Shown here piece after piece: positions 22,921 through 31,659 of a stretch of DNA of 64,000 nucleotides. The first letter of the stretch is position 1. Each line of letters opens with the position of its first letter. The DNA is taken from positions 375,178 through 439,177 of the forward strand of contig JAJEKV010000125.1 of the NCBI GenBank assembly GCA_021234155.1, read 5' to 3'. The position numbers and the translations under genes were made by a program. Origin of the DNA: Isoetes taiwanensis. Its lineage: Eukaryota > Streptophyta > Lycopodiopsida > Isoetales > Isoetaceae. The notes beneath the pieces were generated by a model that saw nothing but the letters and a program-made list of their open reading frames with translations, had not been told where the DNA came from and ran no database searches.

Positions 22921-23188
22921 TGATTAAGCTAATGGTTATGGGAAACCCCGCCCGGGCTCAAAGCCCACGCCCATCATCGGGGTCGCGACTAAATAAACAA
23001 AAAGGTCCATCAGCGTTGTTAGCCTAATGGTCGCCATTGGTTCGGGCATCACCCATCCAGCTCAAAAATCCAGCGACTAGCAATGGATGGCTTAGAAAGA
23101 GATAATGGCAAGCTGCGATGTTAGCCTAGTGGTCGTGCCATTGGTTTTGAAAGACCCATCCAGCTCAAACCCCACCGGACCAGCATCG
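22921..23188 (+). repeat. Three tRNA-like segments in tandem
   Basis: Segments near 22921-22980, 23013-23080 and 23115-23188 each have an A-box-like start (the third, TAGCCTAGTGGTC, fits the consensus) and a B-box-like AGCTCAAACCCC or GGGCTCAAAGCCC. The third can pair CGATG with CATCG at its ends like an acceptor stem. No convincing anticodon arm was found, so they are treated as tRNA-derived repeat heads. Confidence 0.45.
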
Positions 23189-23268
23189 GGTGATAAAAGA
23201 GAGAAAGGGATACCAAGATGGGGGAATCTCATGGTCCTCTCAAAACAACTATCTATCATTATGGGCAA

Positions 23269-23490
23269 GAGGACACAAGGCAACAATGTGGGTTCAAATC
23301 CCTTTGTTCGAAATTCATAAATGCTACCACATGTGGTCTCGCACCCTTGTGAATAGAAACCCATTATTAAGCATGCATTGCATTGGCGGGTTGAGCGTTA
23401 ATAGTGGGCCAAACCTCGTTGGGTTGGAACTAGAGAGGACAAGGCAACAATGTGGGTTCAAATCCACTTTGTTGGCAATTCATAAATGCT
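23269..23490 (+). repeat. Tandem duplication with period ~165 bp
   Basis: AGGCAACAATGTGGGTTCAA and the following ATTCATAAATGCTA occur twice (near 23278 and 23440). The following CATGTGGTCT...GCACCCTTGTGAATAG segment also recurs, after the MITE, at 24063. Confidence 0.8.
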
Positions 23491-23493
23491 ATC

Positions 23494-24058
23494 ATGACAT
23501 ATTTAACAAAATTTGGACTTATTCAAATCTAATAAATGTATTTTTTTAGCTTTTATTGATTTTAATAATTTGTTCTTTATCTTTGGATAAAAATATGATA
23601 CTTTACTAAAGTTTAAAGTTGCTTTTAAACTAATTTTTGGTTCCATCTATTTAGAATTAAATTTTCATCTAAGATAACCACAGATAATTAAAATGCTGTT
23701 TTTTTTTTTAAATATTTAAAGCAAGTTTTACATTGAAATTAATTAAATGATTACGTTTATGTTTGATTAAAAATATTTTTATTTCATCAATAATAAATTA
23801 TTTAATAGTTATTATTAAACCAATAACTTTATATCATTTAATTAATTTCAACCTAAGACCTTCCTTAATATTCAAATAAAAATTAGTTTGAAAATCAAGT
23901 TTATTCTTCGATAACCATTATAGTTTAAATTTAAAGATAAACTTATAAAAATTATAACAATCAAGAAGAATCACACAATACATATATTCTTATAATGGCG
24001 TTCTTGAAGTGTGTATCTATTAAATCTGAATAAGTCCAAATTTTGTTGAATATGTCAT
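23494..24058. mobile_element. AT-rich MITE with ~48-bp terminal inverted repeats
   Basis: Left end ATGACATATTTAACAAAATT and right end (minus) ATGACATATTCAACAAAATT; about 43 of 48 bases pair. Flanked by TATC on both sides (23490-23493, 24059-24062). The parallel repeat at about 23305 shows the uninterrupted target (TACCACATG), confirming the insertion. 565 bp, no coding capacity. Confidence 0.85.
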
Positions 24059-24176
24059 TATCACATGTGGTCTTGCACCCTTGTGAATAGAAACCCATTA
24101 TTAAGCATGCATTGCATTGATAGGTTGAACGTTAATAGTGGGCCAAACCTCAGCGGGTTGGAACTAAAGAAACGTT

Positions 24177-24198
24177 CGCGGCGGCCTTGGCCGCCGCG
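24177..24198. repeat. 3' hairpin of the Helitron-like insertion
   Basis: CGCGGCGGCC, then TT, then GGCCGCCGCG: a perfect 10-bp stem in otherwise AT-rich sequence. Confidence 0.8.
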
Positions 24199-24350
24199 AT
24201 AAGTTTCTTGTAGGATTAATAAAGACCCCTTTCTAACTTTAACCATAGGATTTATTTGCTTGTTTCAAGGTTTAACATGAGTATTTGGTCTTTCTTTCTC
24301 TCTCTCTTTCTCTTGCTCCACAAATCACTCCCCCGAGCACCACCATATCA

Positions 24351-24368
24351 ATTCCACCCTTTTCCAGG
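24351..24368 (-). promoter_or_regulatory. Polypurine tract of the LTR element
   Basis: On the minus strand CCTGGAAAAGGGTGGAAT abuts the 3' LTR, as expected for the plus-strand primer site. Confidence 0.65.
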
Positions 24369-24469
24369 ATTGATCGTCCTTGATCAAGAAATTATATGGC
24401 AAATTTGACACAACCAAGTCTATGGTTTCAACCTTAGTTGAATCCACAACTAGAAATTATCAAGTCCAG

Positions 24470-24542
24470 CCCTTTAGGCTAAAAAGTTTCTTTATATAAT
24501 TCAATAATGGACAACGGAATCAACAATTATGTTGCAGTCATA
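24470..24542. repeat. Copy of the 3' end of the coiled-coil gene (cf. 7797-7866)
   Basis: About 70 bases, nearly identical to the stop-codon region of the gene at 7826; on the minus strand it reads NIIVDSVVHY then stop. It lies inside the LTR element interior. Confidence 0.85.
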
Positions 24543-24661
24543 ATCATAATCTTAGAACACACTGTAAACAAAATTATTCCTAACCTCCTTCATGAGCTAC
24601 ACACTTAATTAACAACTTAACTAAAACTACTTTAAGTAGCCAATCTGCACTTCGCCTTTCT

Positions 24662-24770
24662 GGGCGTTTGGTCTAATGGTAACACACTAGTTCCTTAGCA
24701 ATGTGGTCTGAGTTGAGACCTTAATCGCACCTCTTTTGCATACTGTTGGGGGTCAAATCCTAACAGGGCG
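24662..24770 (+). repeat. tRNA-like (SINE-type) pol III promoter segment
   Basis: TTTGGTCTAATGGTAAC resembles a tRNA A box, and GGGGGTCAAATCCTAAC about 80 bases on resembles a B box. This spacing is longer than a tRNA, so a tRNA-derived SINE head or chance is more likely than a tRNA gene. Confidence 0.4.
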
Positions 24771-25012
24771 CAATGGGTGGTGGTTGAAATTGGGCCCAAC
24801 CGGAAACATTAGAGTGTGGTGTGTGGTCACATGTCCAGTTGGATGCTGCCTAGTGGCGTGACGTTAAAATACTATCTATCTTTTGGACTTCGTTCACAAA
24901 CGCTACTTGTTTATTCTTCTTGGCATTTTGTTCAGGCGGAACTCCTCTACTTGAAACATTTGGGCCAGAAGTCCTCTAGGACGTCTATTCTGCCTTGATC
25001 CCTTCGCTCTCT

Positions 25013-25396
25013 TCAATTGCCTCGGTCATTTTGGTCTCTTTTTGCACTTAATTTTGGGCAACATCCAATCTTCTTTGATGAAGATCGGTCAAATTGATTG
25101 TTCCACTTTGCTTTCTGGGCTTGGTCTTGATTATCCCCCATGCCTGATCTAGATCTTTTGTTTCCCTTGTTTGAATTCTTGCTATTGTTTGCTTTGTCAT
25201 TGCCTTTATCATTAGGATACCCGTCCCATATACTACAATTTATTGAATCAGGATTTAACTTTCTTTTCGTGGCAATAGCTTTCTTTGTGGCCTCCTCTAA
25301 AGTCTGAGGATCTATAAAACTCAATTCTGCATATAAAGAATTTTTAAGCCATGCTATATACTTGCATAGCAATTTCTTCTCATTCAATCCATCCAT
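25013..25396 (-). pseudogene. gag remnant of the LTR element
   Basis: A 127-codon frame starts MDGLNEKKLLCKYIAWLKNS. It then shows the gag pattern of a hydrophobic segment with an Ala-rich helix (TLEEATKKAIATKRK) and a basic, Asn/Lys-rich tail (KGNDKANNSKNSNKGNKRSR) where a zinc knuckle would follow. No CCHC is left. The N-terminal half of gag is missing or too decayed to read (25400-25600). Confidence 0.6.
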
Positions 25397-25612
25397 TTGA
25401 GTAGACAGGTACTAAAATTTTGGATGTTCAGGCAGAAATTTATAGGCTAAAAACAAATACTCTAACTATCTTTGATATTCTGCTTGATTGGAAGAGGCGG
25501 GAATAACCATTTGGTCTGCTATGTAGATGGCATTGCTTCTTGGTTATAATGCTGATCAGGTACGCCGAAATGATTGGTAGACATATCCAAAGGATTAATT
25601 TAAGGATCAAGA

Positions 25613-25629
25613 GGTTTTGATATCAAAAT
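25613..25629 (-). promoter_or_regulatory. Decayed primer-binding site (initiator tRNA-Met type)
   Basis: The minus strand after the 5' LTR reads TTGATATCAAAACC, close to the plant tRNA-iMet primer site, with three positions changed G to A. Confidence 0.6.
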
Positions 25630-26449
25630 TGATACGACTGCAAATTCTTATGGCAAAAACAATAATCTCAGAGTAATTTTAAGCAAGCAAAAGATATCTC
25701 AAATAACAAAGTCCAGCCTTCACGGCTAATCTCACCACCCAACCGGGTTGTTCTGAGCAAGAGATTAGTAGAGAAAGACCGAATTTTTGAAAAGGATTGG
25801 CTTAAGGTAAAATCAGTTATACACTAGAACTCCGTCTAGCAAGATCACGAATTTAAAGGAAGGAATAATTTAGGAGGTAGGCTTAGACATGAATGGAATT
25901 CTTTATATGAAAAGAGCTGATAGAATCCTCTATCCAACTCCACACAAAAGAACTCTGCAAAAAAGATTATCTCAGAAAGAATTTCACAGGATAGGATTGG
26001 AGTAGACGAATCCAAGAACTTGGTCTTCAAGTCTCCAGTTTTGATTGGTGTGAGATCTTCGGCTCTGAAAAGCCAAGTTGTTATCAGCCTGGTCAACAAG
26101 TTACTATAGCAGCCAAGTTGTTGCCCAGATGTACGCCAAAAATCCGATGGTGTTGTCCGCTTCTTTAGATGATTCCGCTGCCCCCTTTTATAACAGTTAA
26201 AGTGTCGTGGCCCTTTTGTTTTAAAATAGCTACTTTTTTTATAATAGGAGAGCATAAAGGCTTTAAGACATTATTTTTAAGCTTTGGCCTTTTTCTCTTT
26301 GACGTTCGACCTTTAGCCATAGGATTATTAAAGACCCCTTTCTCACTTTAACCAGGGGATTTATTTGCTTATTTCATAACATGAATATTTGGTCTTTCTT
26401 TCTCTTTCTCTTGCTCCACACAGCCACTCCTCCGAGCACCACCATATCA
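25630..26449 (-). repeat. 5' LTR, uninterrupted, 820 bp
   Basis: Starts TGATACG and ends TATCA on the + strand. Followed directly by the target duplication ATTAC. Confidence 0.88.
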
Positions 26450-26511
26450 ATTACCCAAAGTTTTCACCTCTTTCAAAGTTGAGGTAGCAACTTCCTTGTC
26501 AAGATCCATTG

Positions 26512-29500
26512 TCAACTCCTCTTCTTTAGCTTCTTACTTCTCCTCTGTGCATGGGTCTTGTTCTCCGTCGGATCCGTGCCTTCTTCATCTGGTTCCATAG
26601 TGACTTCCACATTATTGATGTGTGGAACATGAGGACCCATATCGGCAAATGCTTCCTCTGGTGGCTCCGATGGGGTCCCTGAAGCAAGAGGCATCACAAA
26701 CCAAGGAGGGTATCTACAGGGTCAAAGTCTTCCTGCTTATAACTCAATAATTGTTGAATTGGTGGTGGCAGCTCAGGAGCAGAGAAATCTTGTGCAGCAT
26801 CACAGGGATTACCATGGATGTACAAGCTGGGTACTACTTGGGACATGATGACCTTACTGGCTTGTATGTAGAGTCTGCATCCATCAACCTTGATATACTT
26901 AATTGCGGGAAAAGGGAGCTCTTCTCTCTTGTCATACTTTCTGGTGACAAAAACTCCGTTATTCGCACAAAGAACTTCCAAATTCATGCTTAGGAAGTTG
27001 ATTTCAGTGCCAATTCTTGTATCAGCACATGTACCTACAAATCTATACGTTTCTTCTTTGATCTCAAGGTAATTCATATTGTAAATGATGATGTCGCCAC
27101 TTTTGGAGAAGAACCTACCAGGATTTCCTGCATTAATAAGGCACAAATCATCCATGTACCTAAAAGCTTTTCTAAATAGTTCAATGTCCTTTTATCTTTT
27201 TTTTTTGGACAAATTGAGGATAAACTGGACCTCATACCAGGCAAGATACAAATTACACCACTGTGGAGAACAAGCAAATCCCATAGCAATCCCAGATTTT
27301 TGCCTCCAGACCGTGCCATTGTTAAAAACAAAGCAGTTTTGTAACAGCCAACAATTCATGTATATGAATTCTTCTTGACTGACTTTATTCCAACAAAATG
27401 GAATTTCCCTTCTTGTATCCCACTTTGCCTCAAAACTAGTAGTATCTCTTTTGTAGCACCTTTTTTCTTCATAAAATTGAAGGAAGCATTTATCACCTAC
27501 CGATAATGGCACACAGATCATCTTCCCCTTCCAAATACATTATATATTTTTTGAGGTAAGTTAATCATCACCTGGTAGATATATTCAACTCTCCAACATG
27601 CATTATACCCCTTGGGGCAAAAGAGCTTCAAATGTTTACACATTTCCTCCGTAACATTTGGCCAGACAACTAAAATCTGTTTCAGGCCAGCAGAGATTAT
27701 GCTTGCAACGTCAGAAAAGACCGTGTTATGGGCATTGATAATCCACCTGAAACTGTGCTTGTGTGCTTTATATAAGGCTAAAAGATATGGTAGCCCTCTT
27801 TTAGACTCTATAGCAACTAGATAGAACTCAACAGCCTGCTGCACAACTTCCTTGAGTACTTGCTACAAAGATATGACTTCAAAATCTGGATCTTTGAGCC
27901 TTTCAATGCTTTTGTTCTAACAAGTGCTGGGCACATGAAACATGGGTTATTCGCTGCCTTGTCAACACCTGCCACATATAGATTCTTTTTTATCCAGTGA
28001 AGTTTCCGCATTGCTTGGTCGTCATCATACAGGATATAGTAATTGTATGCCCCTTTGGGACTTTGAATATACACTTCCACATCTCTTACTAGTCTTCCTG
28101 AGAGATTTAGTATTGTCAGTGAGTGTGTGTGGCTCCAAATGGGGAAGCGAGAATCTATGCACAAATAGAAACTGTCGCAGTCCATTCAAGACTGCTTGGA
28201 TACATTCCTTTTTGTCCCATCTTCTGAACGGGATGTGATTAAGACCTTTCTTGAGCAACTTTCTCAAGTTCCTGTTTTTAACAATGGCTAAGTCCATGGT
28301 AAGTACATGTCCTTCTTCCTCATTGATAAATTGCTTTAAATGCATGTTTTTGCATGGACACTTTGGCTCCTTTTCTCCAACAAAGACAGAGAATGGTTGT
28401 AAAGGAAGTCAGAAAGTTTTTCTCTATAACTTCAGCCAAAGCTTGTTTCCTGCATTATGGCTATCCCATATTCCCCCAAATGGGGAACCACTTCTTCCCG
28501 AATATGCTTTCTATATGAAAAGCATTCCTAAGTTGTGATTGAAACTTCAGATGCACAGTCTTTCTCTTTTTACCACTGACAGATTTTCCAATATTGATTA
28601 TTCCATTACTTTGCTTTTGCAAGAATTTGATAACTTTGAAGGCTTCAACCTGAAAGGATCATAGATAAACATTGGTTTTTAGATACAGACTTATAAGTGC
28701 AATTAGTTTAATAAAAAGGACACTAAGTTATATTGCATTCAAAGATGAAAGTCCAAAGTAGTAGCCCCAAAAGTGAGCCCTCTTCAATAAACAACAATAT
28801 GCAAATCACACAGTGTTTGTCTAACACAAAGGAACTGGAAACCTCTTCAAAGGTCAAGTTGGCGAGGCACTATGTCCTTTTCATAATGGCATGTACTCTT
28901 GTTAATATAGCACTCACCAATGTTTACTGTTTTAACCACAGAATCAGTAGATGTGTCTGCATAGTTGTTAACAGGCTGTTTCCTCACTAACCTAGAGGGA
29001 AAGAAGGTGCTGACATTAATCAGTTCCTGATCTGAGTCATTTCCTTTCTTAGCAGAGAGTATGAAGCTACTGTTAGACCTGCCTGACAGAGAGGTGCCAT
29101 TAGGATCAGGTTTTACCATAGCTTCAGCAATCTGAATCATTTTGTTATTTCCAAATTTGCTTTGTATATTGGACTCAGCAGACCAACCACGTGCAAGAAT
29201 GCCTCCTTTGTAGATAGGGATGGAAACACCACATCAAGACTGTTTAGGATGTACCATACTGCATGATCTACCCAAGTAATATTGTCCTTGCAAACTGCCA
29301 TATCATCATCCTTTCTGTACTTCTTTTTATCACAGGCACATTTTATGTAAGGACAGTGATACTTAAAGACGTAACTACTTTGATCAACACTGATACCAAA
29401 TGTTACGCACTAGCACCTCTAGTGATAACCAATACACCAAAAGGGCGGATCCTTCAAGGAAATCGTTATCCAATGGGCCCCAACCTTTCCAAGCTTTATC

Positions 29501-31583
29501 CCATACCCCATAGACCATATCAATTCCTCCCCCTCCTCGAGATGCTTGCCCTCAAGCATGTAGAACTCATCAATGTTGCCACGAGGAATTGAACCTTGGC
29601 TCTGATACCAAATGTTACGCACTAGCACCTCTAGTGATAACCAATACACCAAAAGGGCGGATCCTTCAAGGAAATCGTTATCCAATGGGCCCCAGCCTTT
29701 CCAGGCTTTATCCCATAACCCATAGGCCATATCAGACAGAAGGACCTCCACATCCTTATCACAAAGTAATCATCTCTTTTAGTGTTCACAACAACCATAT
29801 GATTCTTCTGGTTCACATACATACCATATGGACAATCACAGTCTTTTTCAAAGATTTTGGTACCAAAAGGTAGAATTATAAGATTCTTGTCAAGGATATG
29901 ATCCCCTGCCTCCATAATATCCTTAATAGTCTTGACCTGTTCTTTGTCAATATCTGCAGGGTGCTTCCATGATTCCTCACTGATAAGGGCCATTACTCCT
30001 AGATTCTTGCACCTCCACATAACATGGTCATATTGTCTGGCTAGCCCTCAACCACATCATTTATCAGGGCTGGAAACAGGGAACTGCTAACCATGTTAAG
30101 GCTGACCACTTCATTCCTCTGTATTGGTTCAATTGTGAGTTATCTTACTGCCATTAGGAGGAGGTCCCCCTAGTAGGGCAGTCTTGAAAATGCTGTTTCC
30201 TAACATTGGAGTATTACTGCTTCTCTTGGTAATAATCACAGAAGAAGTCATTCTTTTGCTGACATTGTTTGCAGCCTCAAGGCAAACATTTACTTTTTCA
30301 GCCATTGCACTAAAAAAGTCTTCTCTTTCTGTTCTAAAGAACAGTAGTTCTTGCATGCCATTGTAAGCATCATCAAGATGCCCAAAAATAGCACCTGATT
30401 CTTTCATATAGCCAGCCAGTAGTGCCAACCACTGATTGAAACCAAGATATTTTACTGCAGAGTACCTGCTATCAGTGATTTCAAGCTCCTTGCAGACAAT
30501 ATATTCATGCACTTGGCTATCCCCAAAACAACATAAAACAGCTTGTACAGCCTTGTTTGGGATCTGACAAGTCAGTGCAGAATACTCTAAAGCAACAAGG
30601 TCTTTATTCCAGCTCTTTCTTCCAGATGCAATCTAAAAAATATTAATACTAAAACTCAGAATTTGAAAGAACTAAGAAATCATAAGATATTTGTCGGATA
30701 TCTTTGACTAAAATTCGTCCTTGAATTGGATTAGCAAAAATTTCCTAAGCAAATAGATAGATTAGCATCTAGTCTAGTAAGTCTAATCTTGACTCATACT
30801 AATAAATCATTAGGCAAAAACCTCGTCTAAGACCTATGTCTCTAGATTTCTGGAAGATCAGAAAATACACCGAATGCATTTAAGTATTTACAAACTGATC
30901 TTTTATACATCAGTACTAGTATTCATGACAATGGAAAATATTCCAATAAGATATTGTATAGATCATTTCTTTTCTTTTGTTCAAAAGCAAAGACTGAGAT
31001 TGTATTTACCTTGATGGTATTTAATCATAACCAGAAGACATACAATATTAGCATGTATGGAAGTCACTACACCTGGTTACTTAGTATTTTATTCAACAAA
31101 AAACCTTCAACCTGTCCATCAAGTTTGATCAGGGAAGAGCACCTTTTACCTGCCACCGTCCACAAGCAAAAATGAGTTAGAAAACCAATTTATCTATGTG
31201 TGAAGGCATGCGTCATATGCCACCCTTCAGTTGCTATCCAGTTCCTAGAAAATTTTGACTAAAACTTAAAATCACGAAATAAGATCATAATACAACTTTT
31301 AATCTTATTATAATCTCATGCCAAGATTACACCTGTTGCCCAGTTGGATGTTCTCAACCTGATAAACAAGTATGTAAAATACCTTAGGATTTTCGGGAGT
31401 GACACAAGCATTCGGATGCACAGCTATGCAATTTCGCTCTTCACTTGTATCATCTTCTGCATCACTCTTTAAGCATTTTGTCAGGAGCTTGGCAGCATTA
31501 CTTGCCTTTTGGATCATTGGTTTTGCAGCAGGACCCCAATTTTGCTTCGGGTTACTGTTCTTTGATCCCTTTGGTCTGCCCAT
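26512..31583 (-). pseudogene. Penelope-like reverse transcriptase gene with introns, decayed
   Basis: Exon 1 (31383-31583) starts MGRPKGSKN, an AT-hook-like motif, and ends at GT. Exon 2 runs from 30632 to a stop at 30129, after a TTTTTTAG acceptor. Further coding blocks follow at about 30085-29740, 29350-29000 and 28640-28450. The RT part spans 28345-26694. Its pre-RT segment is GHVLTMDLAIVKNRNLRKLL. LPYLLALYKAHKHSFRWI follows, then GIAMGFACSP (motif B) and FRYMDDLCLI (motif C, catalytic Asp pair present), then INFLSMNLEV and YDKREELPF, typical of Penelope-like elements. A basic tail ends at 26512 in a shifted frame. No GIY-YIG endonuclease is visible. A stop near 27190, a frameshift near 27520 and others make it non-functional as written. 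A SMART element interrupts it at 29.4-29.7 kb. Confidence 0.7.
29357..29734 (-). mobile_element. SMART/TRIM miniature LTR retrotransposon inside the RT gene
   Basis: Two 122-bp LTRs (29401-29522 and 29613-29734), each TGTTACGCAC...ACCATATCA-like, flank only 90 bp. On the minus strand the interior has a primer site TGGTATCAGAGCC directly after the right LTR and a purine tract GAGGAGGGGGAGGAAT against the left LTR. This is a complete element with no coding sequence. The 5-bp duplication GACAG lies at 29735-29739 and 29352-29356. The extra 44 bases between the left duplication and the left LTR end in a second CTGATACCAAA, so the copy may be a partial tandem. Confidence 0.88.
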
Positions 31584-31659
31584 CTTGCTTTTCCGAGCTC
31601 TGAGATAAAACTTAAAGCATTGTTTAGCAAGGGAAAGCCTCGGCATGCACATTGGAGGC

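Larger units (their letters stand above)
22187..24210 (+). mobile_element. Helitron-like insertion in the 3' LTR
   Basis: Comparison with the intact LTR shows that the insertion lies exactly between an A and a T. It starts TC, makes no target duplication, and ends CTTG before the host T. A 10-bp GC-rich hairpin with a TT loop (24177-24198) sits about 12 bases before that end. These are Helitron traits; the canonical terminus is CTRR, so one base differs. No RepHel protein is present, so it would be non-autonomous. It carries three tRNA-like segments, tandem repeats and a MITE. Confidence 0.6.
21472..24350 (-). repeat. 3' LTR, split by an insertion at 22187-24210
   Basis: 21472-22186 and 24211-24350 together align with the right LTR. 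They share CAAATAACAAAGTCCA and GATTGGTGTGAGATC, then AAGACCCCTTTCT after the insertion. Confidence 0.88.
21472..26449 (-). mobile_element. LTR retrotransposon, internally deleted, minus orientation
   Basis: Two long direct repeats starting TGATACGACTGCAAATT and ending CACCACCATATCA (TGATA...TATCA ends) flank about 1.28 kb. The 5-bp target duplication ATTAC is present at 21467-21471 and 26450-26454. Orientation is minus: the purine-rich tract lies against the left LTR, the primer-binding site against the right LTR, and the gag remnant reads minus. No protease, integrase or RT remains, so the element was non-autonomous or heavily deleted. The left (3') LTR is split by a ~2-kb insertion. Superfamily is not certain. 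Confidence 0.88.

Noticed and set aside
23115-23188. A genuine tRNA gene
   Set aside because: Boxes and end pairing are tRNA-like, but no proper anticodon stem was found and two diverged copies lie beside it, so a tRNA-derived repeat is more likely.
26751-28538. Open + strand frames across 26.7-28.5 kb
   Set aside because: Antisense to the Penelope-like RT, whose motifs are clear on the minus strand.
29401-29734. Simple tandem duplication of host sequence
   Set aside because: The primer-binding site, purine tract and TG...CA ends show that the two copies are LTRs of a miniature retrotransposon.
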